64,000 nt of DNA from Flavobacterium sp. 9AF. GTDB lineage: Bacteria; Bacteroidota; Bacteroidia; Flavobacteriales; Flavobacteriaceae. Both the position numbers and the translations under genes were made by a program. Position 1 is the first letter of the stretch. Every line of letters starts with the position of its first letter. The DNA is taken from assembly GCF_902506265.1 (NCBI RefSeq), contig NZ_LR733556.1, positions 1,731,971 to 1,795,970 of the forward strand, in the 5' to 3' direction. Shown here piece by piece: positions 8,921 to 17,859 of this stretch. The notes under the pieces were generated by a model. The model did no database searches and was not told the DNA's origin. It saw only the letters and a list, made by a program, of their open reading frames with translations.

Positions 8921-9346
8921 TTAGTTTAACCAATTAGACCAAGGAATTCTTGACAAGATTAGCAAAAGACCTATCGTATAAAAAATAGCAATTTTCTTAA
9001 ATTTACCATTATTACTTTCTTCTTTTTTATGTTTAGACCATCCTATAGTAATTAATACTAAAGCGATAATATTAATTAAAGGATGCTCTAAAGAAGTTAA
9101 ACGCATACCCGCATCTTTCATTTCTCCTAACATGGCGAAACCTTTTTGAGAAACAAAATATAAAATCAATCCTAATAGCAATTGCATGTGTGATAGAATT
9201 AATGCAAAAAGTGAAATGCGTAAATCTTTATCAGAAAATAATTTTTTAGATACCACTCCCATGATTGCATTTATAGAGGCAAAAAATAAAAGTGCTAAAA
9301 CGATATATGCAAAAATAGAATGTGCTGATTGTAATGCTGAATACAT
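8921..9346 (-). CDS. Four-helix integral membrane protein (sometimes labelled cytochrome b-like)
   Basis: 141 residues with four predicted membrane helices, roughly residues 8-30, 44-65, 88-102 and 117-134. Histidines occur in or near helices one (SAHSIF), two (LSHMQLLLG) and three (EHPLIN), which may explain why relatives are sometimes annotated as b-type cytochromes; heme binding is not shown. Homologues are common and uncharacterised in flavobacteria. It has its own promoter with an exact TATATTTG box (9379 to 9372) and is followed 19 bases later by the RlpA-like gene. Confidence 0.65.
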   Translation of the reverse strand: MYSALQSAHSIFAYIVLALLFFASINAIMGVVSKKLFSDKDLRISLFALILSHMQLLLGLILYFVSQKGFAMLGEMKDAGMRLTSLEHPLINIIALVLITIGWSKHKKEESNNGKFKKIAIFYTIGLLLILSRIPWSNWLN

Positions 9347-9371
9347 ATTGGCTTATTTAAATGTTAAGTAA

Positions 9372-9403
9372 CAAATATAGGAAATAAAAAAACCGCTTCA
9401 CAA
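9372..9403 (-). promoter_or_regulatory. Flavobacterial promoter for the membrane protein/rlpA-like pair
   Basis: The minus strand shows TTG (9403 to 9401), 21 bases, then TATATTTG (9379 to 9372), 26 bases before the ATG at 9346. The TTG lies within the terminator hairpin of the upstream TonB receptor gene, so the two signals overlap. Confidence 0.5.
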
Positions 9404-9422
9404 AAAAATTGTGAAGCGGTTT
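9384..9422 (-). terminator. Strong intrinsic terminator after the TonB-dependent receptor gene
   Basis: On the minus strand AAACCGCTTCACAA and TTGTGAAGCGGTTT form a 14-base perfect stem, followed by a T-rich tract. It lies 24 bases past the stop at 9446. Confidence 0.85.
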
Positions 9423-9445
9423 GTAATTTAATTAGATTTCTTTTT

Positions 9446-12052
9446 TTAGAAATTATATCTCACTGAAAAATTCCAAGTAGTACCTAAACCAAAGTAACCA
9501 ACGTTGTTCGTTTTAATTCCATTAAAAGTTTGATCACCATCTTGTGCTTGATTAGTAGTACTAAGACTTGCTAAATAAACTTCTCCAAAAACATTGTTCA
9601 CATTAAATCTAAAGTTTACAGAGTTTTTGTCATCTTTACCAACTAACATTTTGTAAGATAAACCTGCGTCTACTAAATCATATTTAGGCAATTCTAAATT
9701 CTCTTTTATAGCACCTACATCAGAATATAATTTATCATAATTTCTCCAATCTGCATCAATACTAAAACGTGTAAATATTTCATATTTAACTCCTAATCCC
9801 CAACTTGTTTGTGCAGCACCTCCTACTTTACCACCATCAACATCATCTCTTGTTTCTAAAAGTACATTTCTGTCTTGATCTCTTTTAACAGTAACAACAT
9901 CCCCTACATATTGCCAATCCCCTACAGAAGCAAAACCTCTAACATCTAATTTTTTTATTGGTCTTGCTGTAAAGTCTAATTCAACACCTTGATGAAGTTG
10001 TTCAACACCTTGATTAGTCGTATAAATAATATCCCCATCATTTAAAACTGTAGTTCCAACTACCTGACCTGCAGTCGCTGTAGCAGAAGTAGAAGTAACT
10101 CTATCTTTCCATGAAGTTCTATATGCATTTAAATTAGCAGAGAAATAAGAAGAATTAAAACTATAACCTAACTCTAATCCTAATATTTTTTCATTTTCTG
10201 TCAAAGGATTTACATCATTCCCAAAATTTAAATAAATATTATCATGGTATGGTTGACGTGAGTAGTATCCTGCATTTGCATACACTGCATTATTTTCATT
10301 TACATTATAAGCAACGCCCCCTTTAGCATTATAACCTATATTGTTAACTGCATCTGCTTTTTCATTTTCAGGTAGATATTGGTATCTATCCCATCTTATA
10401 TGTGATTGATTAGATAAAGATCCTTGAAAGAAAGCAGAAAAATTATCGTTTGAATATTCTAATTGTGAAAATACCCCTCCATAATTAATTCTTTCATCAT
10501 AATCCCATGCATATCTTTCATTCTCACTTGCGAAATTGAATAAAGCACTCCATGGGTTTGATTCATATGTTGCGTAAATCTGATTATTAGGATTATTAAC
10601 ATTCAAAGTATTATTATCTAAATAAAATTGAGCTCCTAATAAATCTGTAATTTGTCTAAAGTGACTTCCTTTATATGTTCTAATATCTAAACCTGCATTA
10701 AAACTAATTTCGTCAGTTAATTTAGTTTCAAAATTAGTCACTAAACCAAACCAAGAGTGATTATTAACTGAGTTTCTTAAAGCATATGTAGATTTTCCAG
10801 TTGCACTAGCTAAGTTATTTGTATAAATCTGATCAAAATTAATTTGACCATCTGCATTTCTTACTCTTGAACCAATACTTCCTACACTTCCTCCTCTTCC
10901 AATTGAAGCATAAAGTACTGTAGATAAATTTGAATTTTCTGAAATGGTATAATCCCAGTTTAGATTAGCTACTGGTTTATGATAATAATTACCTACTTCA
11001 CTTTTAAATCTACCATTTAATGTACCCCAATTGTTATTATATTTTCTTCCTTTATCTAAATATACACTTATTCTTTGCGAAAAACTTTGATTGTGATATT
11101 GAGGTGCTCCTGTTAATAAGAAATTAAAATTATGTTTGTCATTTGGTTTGTAACCAACAGATATAAAATAATTCTGACCATTTCCTTGTGTCCCAATCGT
11201 ATATCCTTCTCCTTGCCAATGTGACATCATAATACTCATACCCCAACCTTTCTCGTTCATTCCAGTATTATAACCCGCAAGTGTTTTAAAATAACTATTG
11301 TTTGCAACTCCTAAAGAAGCAAAACCACCTTCTTTTTTATCAGTAGCTCTAGTTACAATATTGATCGTTCCTCCTACAGAAGATATTGCTAATTTAGATG
11401 AACCTAAACCTCTCTGAATTTGAATTCCATTTGCTATGTCAGTTAAACCTGACCAGTTTGACCAATAAACTAGACCATCTTCCATACCGTTAACTGGTTG
11501 CCCGTTAATTAATACTGCAGTATTGTCTTGTTCAAATCCACGAACTCTAATATTAGAATCTCCGTATCCTCTTGATTGATCGGCAACATAAATAGATGGT
11601 GTATTAACCATTGCTTGTGTAATATCAGAAGTACCTACTTTTTCTTGTATTTCAGTTGCTTTAATTGTTGAAACAGCAATTGGTGTTTTTCTATCGCTAG
11701 CTAAGTCGATAATTCCTTTTCCTATTACAACTACAGCTTCTAATTGGTTTTCATTAGCTTTTAATGCTATATTTCCAATATTTGTTGAACCCGTAAAAGG
11801 TATAATTTTTGTTTCAAAACCTAAATAAGAAACTACAATTTCTCCTGAAGCCATACTAGTTGTAAATTCAAATTTACCATCAAAACCAGTAGTTGCTCCA
11901 TCCTTAGTACCTTTTACAGATACGTTAGCACCTGGAAGTGGTTCGTTAAAGTCCCCATCTATAACCATACCAGTTATTTTAGATTGAGAAAAAATGGTTT
12001 GGGTTGCTAATAAAAATAACCCAAGAATCATTAATTTTTTAAAAACTCTCAT
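9446..12052 (-). CDS. TonB-dependent outer-membrane receptor with CarboxypepD-like N-terminal domain
   Basis: 868 residues with a signal peptide (cleavage near TQTIFSQ). Residues about 24-105 are a carboxypeptidase regulatory-like beta-sandwich (KITGMVIDGDFNEPLPGANVSVKGT), common in Bacteroidetes receptors. The plug follows (TPIAVSTIKATEIQEKVG, SNIRVRGFEQDNTAVLINGQPVNGMEDG, SSVGGTINIVTR) and then a 22-strand barrel ending in an aromatic residue (FSVRYNF). It is not paired with a SusD gene, so it is a stand-alone receptor rather than a SusCD importer. Substrate is unknown: siderophore, cobalamin and peptide are all possible. It is a monocistronic unit with a strong terminator. Confidence 0.9.
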   Translation of the reverse strand: MRVFKKLMILGLFLLATQTIFSQSKITGMVIDGDFNEPLPGANVSVKGTKDGATTGFDGKFEFTTSMASGEIVVSYLGFETKIIPFTGSTNIGNIALKANENQLEAVVVIGKGIIDLASDRKTPIAVSTIKATEIQEKVGTSDITQAMVNTPSIYVADQSRGYGDSNIRVRGFEQDNTAVLINGQPVNGMEDGLVYWSNWSGLTDIANGIQIQRGLGSSKLAISSVGGTINIVTRATDKKEGGFASLGVANNSYFKTLAGYNTGMNEKGWGMSIMMSHWQGEGYTIGTQGNGQNYFISVGYKPNDKHNFNFLLTGAPQYHNQSFSQRISVYLDKGRKYNNNWGTLNGRFKSEVGNYYHKPVANLNWDYTISENSNLSTVLYASIGRGGSVGSIGSRVRNADGQINFDQIYTNNLASATGKSTYALRNSVNNHSWFGLVTNFETKLTDEISFNAGLDIRTYKGSHFRQITDLLGAQFYLDNNTLNVNNPNNQIYATYESNPWSALFNFASENERYAWDYDERINYGGVFSQLEYSNDNFSAFFQGSLSNQSHIRWDRYQYLPENEKADAVNNIGYNAKGGVAYNVNENNAVYANAGYYSRQPYHDNIYLNFGNDVNPLTENEKILGLELGYSFNSSYFSANLNAYRTSWKDRVTSTSATATAGQVVGTTVLNDGDIIYTTNQGVEQLHQGVELDFTARPIKKLDVRGFASVGDWQYVGDVVTVKRDQDRNVLLETRDDVDGGKVGGAAQTSWGLGVKYEIFTRFSIDADWRNYDKLYSDVGAIKENLELPKYDLVDAGLSYKMLVGKDDKNSVNFRFNVNNVFGEVYLASLSTTNQAQDGDQTFNGIKTNNVGYFGLGTTWNFSVRYNF

Positions 12053-12476
12053 TTGTTGTTAATTTTTTTGCAAAATTGGTACATAGATTTGAGTTGTATG
12101 TTAAGCGAATGTTAACATTTATATTTGAATAATTTTAATTCAAAAAGGCCTTATATTGCTTTTTTGTGAATTTATTTTACAAAAAAGAAAGATGTTTTGA
12201 ATTAAATTCATTTTTTTAGCATTAAAAAAATAATTTTGTTCAAAAAAAATGAAATTTTTTTATGTTTTTTTTAACAAATTCTATCTGCTCTCTATTAATA
12301 TATTGATTTCTAAAAAAAGTATTCTGTATAAGTTTTATAATTCTAAATTTTACTATCCTAATTACAGGCAATAACATGATGAATATAAATCTATTCTTTT
12401 AATATAAGTTTCTATAAGTTTTTTAACAAATGCAAATCAATTCATTCTAAAATTATTATTTGTATTTCAATTAAAA
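12053..12476. other. 424-base AT-rich intergenic region, no gene recognised
   Basis: This stretch holds the upstream region of the TonB receptor gene (minus strand) and the tail of the small orphan gene. I see no open frame worth reporting. ATGTTAA occurs twice 11 bases apart near 12098-12116. On the plus strand TATATTTG at 12120-12127 matches the flavobacterial -7 box, but its nearest TTG is 23 bases upstream and no clear terminator or gene follows. A weak AT-only hairpin (CTTTTTTGT/ACAAAAAAG, about 12160-12186) is present. Confidence 0.5.
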
Positions 12477-12815
12477 TCATTTCTTTTTATAATATGTACG
12501 TCTTTCTATTAAACCTTTATAACAAAAATCACAGATAATATCTGTGGTACACATTTTTACAGAATTTGGAGTGTTATTTAATTTATAAAACAACCCTTCA
12601 ATTGGTTTTTTATATATAAATTTTTTCATTTCTCTCGCTAAGACTTTTTTATCTTCATCTGTTAATAAATCATAATAATTAAGTGGAACTGCTAATCTAT
12701 CTTCTACATTTTCCAAACCTAATTGTTTTAATTTTTCAGCTATGACAGGATTATTTTCTATCATTGACAAATAACTCTCTATTTCTATTTTTTTACAACC
12801 TACAGCATTTTCCAT
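12477..12815 (-). CDS. Small hypothetical protein with C-terminal cysteine cluster
   Basis: 112 residues, not recognised. It has no signal peptide or membrane segment. The N-terminal 75 residues look helical and charged (IEIESYLSMIENNPVIAEKLKQLGLENVEDRL; LTDEDKKVLAREMKKFIYKK). The C-terminus carries CTTDIICDFC, which could bind a metal but is too short for a named zinc finger. It stands alone between two terminator-bounded units. Codon use looks like its neighbours, so it is probably a real gene, but no function can be assigned. Confidence 0.55.
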   Translation of the reverse strand: MENAVGCKKIEIESYLSMIENNPVIAEKLKQLGLENVEDRLAVPLNYYDLLTDEDKKVLAREMKKFIYKKPIEGLFYKLNNTPNSVKMCTTDIICDFCYKGLIERRTYYKKK

Positions 12816-12911
12816 AATATTATAAGATTTTGGATGTTTATCAAATACAATTAAATTTCAATAACATATTAAGCGTTTTTTGACTTCAATTTAAAAGTTA
12901 ATAAAGTTGGT

Positions 12912-12951
12912 AAAAAACAAAAGTCAATTACTAAAAATGCAATTGACTTTT
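12912..12951 (-). terminator. Intrinsic terminator after pgi
   Basis: On the minus strand AAAAGTCAATT and AATTGACTTTT form an AT-rich but perfect 11-base stem followed by GTTTTTT, 26 bases downstream of the pgi stop. Confidence 0.65.
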
Positions 12952-12976
12952 CTATAAAAACAGTATTTTAACACAT

Positions 12977-14614
12977 TTAAAGCATATATTTTCTTAATAA
13001 AAAACTTGTGGAACTATCATGCGTTTTAATTTCTCCAGAATTTATTTCAGATAAAATTGAATTTGCCAATTGTTTACCAAGTTCTACACCCCATTGGTCA
13101 TAACTAAATATATTCCAAATTACACCTTGAACAAATATTTTGTGTTCGTAAAGTGCAATTAAAGAACCTAATGCTTCTGGAGTTAACTTTTCAATTAATA
13201 AGGTATTCGTTGGTTTATCCCCATCAAACACTTTAAAAGGTAATAAAAAAGATGCCTTTTCACCTGTAATTCCAGCTTTTTCAAATTCCGCTTTTACTTG
13301 ATTTTCATTTTTACCCATTAATAAAGCTTCTGTTTGAGCAAAGAAATTAGACATTAGTTTATCATGATGCTCTTTATTTCCGTGTAAGGATTTTCTAAAT
13401 CCTATAAAATCTGTAGGAATTAATTTCGTTCCTTGATGAATCAACTGAAAAAATGCGTGTTGAGAATTTGTCCCCGGTTCACCCCAAATGATTGTACCTG
13501 TTTGATAATTTACTGGATTTCCATCGCGAGCTACACTTTTTCCGTTGCTTTCCATGATACCTTGTTGCAGATAAGGAGCTAACTTTTGTAAATATTGAGT
13601 ATATGGAATTAAGGCTTCCGTTTCAGCTCCGAAAAAATTATTATACCAAATACTTAATAAAGCTAATACAACAGGAATATTTTTTTCAAAAGAACTCTCT
13701 TTAAAATGAACATCCATTTCATTTGCTCCTTTTAATAATTTATTAAAATTATCAAATCCTACGGCTAAACTAATACTTAAGCCTACCGCACTCCATAATG
13801 AAAAACGCCCTCCAACCCAGTCCCACATGGGGAAAATATTTTCTTCGGCTATTCCAAATTGTGTGACATTTTTAATATTAGTAGAAACAGCAACAAAATG
13901 CTTTGCAACATCTTCTTGTTTTGCATGTTTTAAAAACCAAGAGCGAATTGTTTCCGCATTAGAAAGTGTTTCTTGAGTGGTAAATGTTTTAGAAACAATA
14001 ACAAAAAGAGTTGTTTCTGGATTTAGTTTCTTAATTACCTCATTAACATGATCACCATCAACATTGGAAACAAAATGGACATTCAGATGATTTTTGTAAA
14101 ACTGTAAAGCTTCAACTATCATAGCTGGACCTAAATCTGAGCCTCCTATACCAATATTTACAACATCTGTAAAAGTCTTATTTGTAAATCCTTTTCTCTC
14201 ACCATTAATTATTTGGTTAGAAAACTTTTCAATATCACTTTTTACTTTATAAATTTCAGGAATTACATTCTCACCATCTACTAGAATTACCTCATTTTCT
14301 TTAGCTCTTAATGCCGTATGAAGTACAGCCCTGTTTTCAGTCTTATTGATAGTCTCTCCAGAAAAATAGGCTTCAATAGCATTTTTTAATCCTACTTCAT
14401 TTGCTAATTCAACCAATAAATTAATCGTTTCCTCAGTAATTTTATTCTTTGAAAAATCGACAAGAAAATCTTGCCATTCAATATTAAATTTCTCCGCTCT
14501 TTTTGAATCTCCAGCAAACATTTCTTTGATTGAAATAAATTCCATTTGTTCAAAATGGTTTCTTAATTTTTGCCAAGCAACTGTCCCAGAAGGGTTAATA
14601 GATTCTAAAATCAT
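12977..14614 (-). CDS. pgi: Glucose-6-phosphate isomerase
   Basis: 545 residues, the normal length of the long-form enzyme, which interconverts glucose 6-phosphate and fructose 6-phosphate in glycolysis and gluconeogenesis. Family signatures are complete: [20 protein letters not shown] with the phosphate loop, [37 protein letters not shown] and the C-terminal [21 protein letters not shown]. The catalytic glutamate ([10 protein letters not shown]) and histidine ([15 protein letters not shown]) are present. Its start codon meets the stop of the M23 peptidase gene at 14614, so the two are translationally coupled in a minus-strand operon. Confidence 0.98.
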   Translation of the reverse strand: MILESINPSGTVAWQKLRNHFEQMEFISIKEMFAGDSKRAEKFNIEWQDFLVDFSKNKITEETINLLVELANEVGLKNAIEAYFSGETINKTENRAVLHTALRAKENEVILVDGENVIPEIYKVKSDIEKFSNQIINGERKGFTNKTFTDVVNIGIGGSDLGPAMIVEALQFYKNHLNVHFVSNVDGDHVNEVIKKLNPETTLFVIVSKTFTTQETLSNAETIRSWFLKHAKQEDVAKHFVAVSTNIKNVTQFGIAEENIFPMWDWVGGRFSLWSAVGLSISLAVGFDNFNKLLKGANEMDVHFKESSFEKNIPVVLALLSIWYNNFFGAETEALIPYTQYLQKLAPYLQQGIMESNGKSVARDGNPVNYQTGTIIWGEPGTNSQHAFFQLIHQGTKLIPTDFIGFRKSLHGNKEHHDKLMSNFFAQTEALLMGKNENQVKAEFEKAGITGEKASFLLPFKVFDGDKPTNTLLIEKLTPEALGSLIALYEHKIFVQGVIWNIFSYDQWGVELGKQLANSILSEINSGEIKTHDSSTSFLLRKYML

Positions 14615-15882
14615 TATTCTTTAAATTTATTAGTCATTACACTATCTAATTCTTTTTTTAAAGGTTCAATATATTTTAAATATTGCTCTTTAGCTTCTTT
14701 TTTCATGGGTTCAGAATTTGGCAATTGTAATCGTAAAGGATCTACTTGCACACCATTTTTCCAAAAACGATAACACACATGAGGACCTGTTGCTAATCCA
14801 GTACTTCCAACCTTTCCTATAACTTGTCCTTGCGTAACATATTGTCCTTTTTTAACTAAAATTTTAGACATATGGAGATATTGGGTAGAATAAGTACCAT
14901 TATGTCTTACTTTTACATAATTTCCATTTCCAGATGTATAACCTGCCTTTTCAACTACTCCAGATGCAGTAGTTTTGATAGGTGTTCCTGTTGCCGCTGC
15001 ATAATCTGTCCCGTTATGCGCTTTCCATCTTTTTTGAACCGGATGAAAACGTCTTCCAGAAAAACGAGAAGATATTCTAAAATAATCTAAAGGTGCTTTT
15101 AAAAACATACTTTTTAATCCATTTCCATTTTCATCGTAATAATCGGCAACCTTTTGATTCTCTTCTAATTTATAAGGAAAAGCATAAAAATCTTTACCTT
15201 TATGTTTAAAATAAGTAGATTCGACTTTTTCAACTCCTGCATAGATTGAATCTTCAATAAAACGTTCATAAACTGTAACACAAAATTTATCTCCTTTTTG
15301 GATTTTAAAAAAGTCGATAGAATATTCATATACTTTAGCTAACCGTGAAGCTAAAGCAGGGCTGGCACCAGCATTAGCTAAAGTTTCGGAAAAAGAACCT
15401 TCGATTTCAGCAGCAATAGTTCTCTTTTTTAATGAAGTAGCTTTTCTTTTATTACTTACATGAACAGAATCTCTAAAATCAATTACAGCAAATTCGATCG
15501 CGTTTTTAACATATACTAATGCTTGAAGTTCATTTGGTTGTTCTTTGTTTAAAAAAAGAAAATACGGCTTACCAATTTTTATCATTCTAGGATTAAATGA
15601 ATCTCTAACCTTTTCTATTACTTCAAAAGTTTTTAAACTATCTGGTAATTTATATTTATCGAAAATTAACCCTAAATTATCTCCTGATTTTATAGTATCT
15701 TTAATAACCTTGTAATTGTTAAAAATGAATCCAAATTCTTTAATTATGGGTTCTTTTTTTTCAATAGTTTTTATGGGTTCTTTTTTTTCTTTTTTATCAT
15801 TACAAGAAATGATGATGGTAAACAGTAGTAATAATGCTAAGTATCTCAATATAATTGTTTTAAAAATTTTACACATTTTCAC
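14614..15882 (-). CDS. M23-family peptidoglycan peptidase lipoprotein (LytM type)
   Basis: 422 residues with an SpII signal ([11 protein letters not shown]). Residues about 55-110 look like a LysM/OapA-like lead ([25 protein letters not shown]). The C-terminal M23 domain has the zinc motif HNGTDYA (HxxxD), QYLHMS, and GPHVCYRFW where the usual HxH is HxC. Flavobacterial relatives that I recall share this HVC form, so it may be a sub-family trait and need not mean loss of activity. The protein probably cleaves peptide cross-links in cell-wall growth or division. It overlaps the tryptophan dioxygenase gene by 14 bases and touches pgi. Confidence 0.9.
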   Translation of the reverse strand: MKMCKIFKTIILRYLALLLLFTIIISCNDKKEKKEPIKTIEKKEPIIKEFGFIFNNYKVIKDTIKSGDNLGLIFDKYKLPDSLKTFEVIEKVRDSFNPRMIKIGKPYFLFLNKEQPNELQALVYVKNAIEFAVIDFRDSVHVSNKRKATSLKKRTIAAEIEGSFSETLANAGASPALASRLAKVYEYSIDFFKIQKGDKFCVTVYERFIEDSIYAGVEKVESTYFKHKGKDFYAFPYKLEENQKVADYYDENGNGLKSMFLKAPLDYFRISSRFSGRRFHPVQKRWKAHNGTDYAAATGTPIKTTASGVVEKAGYTSGNGNYVKVRHNGTYSTQYLHMSKILVKKGQYVTQGQVIGKVGSTGLATGPHVCYRFWKNGVQVDPLRLQLPNSEPMKKEAKEQYLKYIEPLKKELDSVMTNKFKE

Positions 15883-16801
15883 CCCAAGATGCTATTTCTT
15901 CTTTAGTCCATAGTTCTGGAAAGAAAATTCTTTTTTGATATTTTGGTAACATATATTTTTTCCAATCACTTCCGCCTGTTGCTTCGTGATTCCCTGGTAC
16001 ACTTTCAATATATTTTTTTGCTGCATTAAAATGTCCCATTACCCAAGTAATATTTATAGTTTTATCAAGATGGCGCATCGCTTCAATTAAAGCACTATTT
16101 TCTTGATCTTTTTGAGGCAATTGCTTGTACTTTCTCCAAAGATTTATAGTATTGTATTCTTCCATAAAATCTAGAAAAACCTTTTTATATTTTCTTTCGA
16201 ATTCTTTTATAAGATAGGTTTTTTCGCCCGTTGCATAATCTTTTCCCGCAGCTTGCCAATATAAATGCTCAAAAGCATGTTCATAAGGTGTATTCCTATC
16301 AATAGTTGCTCTAAAACGGAAATCAATTAAATTTATCAAATCGGTAGTAGCAAATTCTATCAGTCTATACTGCGCACTTTGAAAACCGCTAGCAGGTGTT
16401 AAGGTATTTCTAAATTTTAGATATTGTTCAGGTTCCATTCCATCGGTCATGATGGTAAAAGAAGTGGTTAACATATCAAAATAACGGCTAATTCTACCTA
16501 ATTTATCAGTAAAATAGTCTGTTTTAGGATTTTCTGTATAGGAAAGTTGCTTAATTTCCCATAAAATCATTTTAAACAATAATTCATTTACCTGATGATA
16601 CATGATAAAAACCATTTCATCCGGTAAAGTGGTTCTTTGAATCTGTAAATTTAAAAGCGCATCAGTTTGTATATAATCCCAATAAGTTATGGGCTTAGAC
16701 CATAAAAGGCCTTCTAAGTGAGTTTCTGTATTTTGGTTAATTTTTTTATATTTTTCATCAATTTTCTCTAATTGATGAATCATTTCTGGTGTTACTTCCA
16801 T
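15869..16801 (-). CDS. kynA: Tryptophan 2,3-dioxygenase family protein
   Basis: 310 residues. It matches the heme-dependent tryptophan 2,3-dioxygenase family: TYWDYIQTDALLNLQ, then PDEMVFIMYHQVNELLFKMILWEIKQL with the active-site histidine, then FRNTLTPASGFQSAQYRLIEF, and a C-terminal region WVMGHFNAAKKYIE with the likely proximal heme histidine followed by ATGGSDWKKYM. The enzyme opens the indole ring of L-tryptophan to N-formylkynurenine. Other kynurenine-pathway genes are not in the window. It is coupled to the DUF3108 gene upstream (shared base at 16801) and overlaps the M23 gene downstream. Confidence 0.9.
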   Translation of the reverse strand: MEVTPEMIHQLEKIDEKYKKINQNTETHLEGLLWSKPITYWDYIQTDALLNLQIQRTTLPDEMVFIMYHQVNELLFKMILWEIKQLSYTENPKTDYFTDKLGRISRYFDMLTTSFTIMTDGMEPEQYLKFRNTLTPASGFQSAQYRLIEFATTDLINLIDFRFRATIDRNTPYEHAFEHLYWQAAGKDYATGEKTYLIKEFERKYKKVFLDFMEEYNTINLWRKYKQLPQKDQENSALIEAMRHLDKTINITWVMGHFNAAKKYIESVPGNHEATGGSDWKKYMLPKYQKRIFFPELWTKEEIASWGENV

Positions 16802-17574
16802 TAGTCTATTTTTACTTTAAAAGAGTGCTTCAATCCTTTAAAAGCATCTAAATCAGCCTTTAATGAGCCAACAGCGAGGCTAGCTTTAATTCGAACAGGG
16901 ATTTTATTGTCATCGTCTGAAATCCAGACAGTTAAACTTTCTTCTTCCTTAAAAACTCTACCCGCTTGCACATATGGTCTGAAAACTTTACAAGAAATTT
17001 TGCCAAATTTAGTTTTTATATCTTCTTTACCAATATATTTTAACTTAAACTTTGTAGTTTCATTATCAAAAAACATATCTATAGCAATAGATTCTCCTTC
17101 TTTAAGTAAATCAATTTTAGGGTGATTTCTCAAATAATAGAATGAAGATACAATATCTTGTACATTTTCAGGTACAGAAAAGGTATTTTCGGTATCTTTT
17201 TCATAATCTTTAACTTTTACAGTATTATTATTTTGATCAAAAAATCCTTCTTGATATTTGGTATAGCCCCCTTCATCAATTTTTCTTAGAAATTGATAGG
17301 GTTTACCTGTTTCTTTATCAAAAAAACTTTGATAATCATCTTTTACTTCAAAAAACAACTTGGTCATACCTGTTGTCCATCCTTTCCCTAGCACGTGATG
17401 TACTTTTTGATTGTTGCGAGTAGCTTCTTTAATTTCTAAAGTTGCATACCCTGCATTTACTAACCCATAGTGAATTCTAAGTTTAAACCATTCTCCAGTG
17501 GTAAATGCATCTTCTTTTTGAATAAATGAATTGGTAGAAATAAAAACCAAAAGGAGTAGAATTATTTTTTTCAT
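16801..17574 (-). CDS. DUF3108 domain periplasmic protein
   Basis: About 257 residues from the ATG at 17574 (MKKIILLLLVFISTNSF), which gives a normal Sec signal. An in-frame ATG at 17673 would add 33 residues encoded through the terminator hairpin at 17629-17657 and is rejected. The mature part is beta-rich with repeated short strands (WFKLRIHYGLVNAGYATLEI; SLTVWISDDDNKIPVRIKASLAVGSLKADL), the DUF3108 fold, which is thought to be related to outer-membrane or lipid-binding beta proteins. Function is not established. It is the first gene of the unit that continues with tryptophan dioxygenase, the M23 peptidase and pgi. Confidence 0.82.
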   Translation of the reverse strand: MKKIILLLLVFISTNSFIQKEDAFTTGEWFKLRIHYGLVNAGYATLEIKEATRNNQKVHHVLGKGWTTGMTKLFFEVKDDYQSFFDKETGKPYQFLRKIDEGGYTKYQEGFFDQNNNTVKVKDYEKDTENTFSVPENVQDIVSSFYYLRNHPKIDLLKEGESIAIDMFFDNETTKFKLKYIGKEDIKTKFGKISCKVFRPYVQAGRVFKEEESLTVWISDDDNKIPVRIKASLAVGSLKADLDAFKGLKHSFKVKID

Positions 17575-17621
17575 AATTTTATTTTTTAAAAAAGAGTGCA
17601 ATTTCTGTTCCAAAAATAAGA

Positions 17622-17657
17622 AACAAAAAAACCCAGTCAAAATTAATGACTGAGTTT
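17622..17657 (-). terminator. Intrinsic terminator or attenuator between hppD and the DUF3108 gene
   Basis: On the minus strand AAACTCAGTCA and TGACTGGGTTT (two G-T pairs) form a stem followed by TTTTTT. It lies about 200 bases past the hppD stop and 55 bases before the DUF3108 start. Because a -7-type box sits only about 90 bases upstream at 17751, it could instead end a short RNA or attenuate the DUF3108 operon. Confidence 0.65.
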
Positions 17658-17728
17658 TTATGCTATTAACCAACCAAAAACTATAAATTATGAAAACTTA
17701 CTAGCAAAATTGGACATAAAATTTATTT

Positions 17729-17751
17729 CCTTTTTTGCGAGTGCAAATGTA
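17729..17751 (-). promoter_or_regulatory. -7 box and start region identical to the tRNA-Asn promoter
   Basis: The minus strand reads TACATTTG (17751 to 17744), an exact TAnnTTTG box. The 20 bases atttgcactcgcaaaaaagg (17748 to 17729) are identical to 36085-36104 in front of the tRNA-Asn genes. No TTTG is found at the -33 position. A transcript from about 17737 would meet the hairpin at 17657 after about 80 bases. Confidence 0.5.
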
Positions 17752-17859
17752 TATAGTTTTTTGAGGATAATTTACTAAAACTTTAACTTTAACTCTTTTA
17801 ACAGAATTATTTTTAATATTTAATACTATTTTTTAATAATATTAAATTATTTTAGCATT

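Noticed and set aside
12120..12476. Possible plus-strand small RNA starting at the TATATTTG box at 12120
   Set aside because: The nearest upstream TTG is 23 bases away, and no GC-containing terminator follows in the region.
17575..17673. N-terminal extension of the DUF3108 protein from ATG 17673
   Set aside because: The extra 33 codons run through an intrinsic terminator and destroy a normal signal peptide that starts at 17574.
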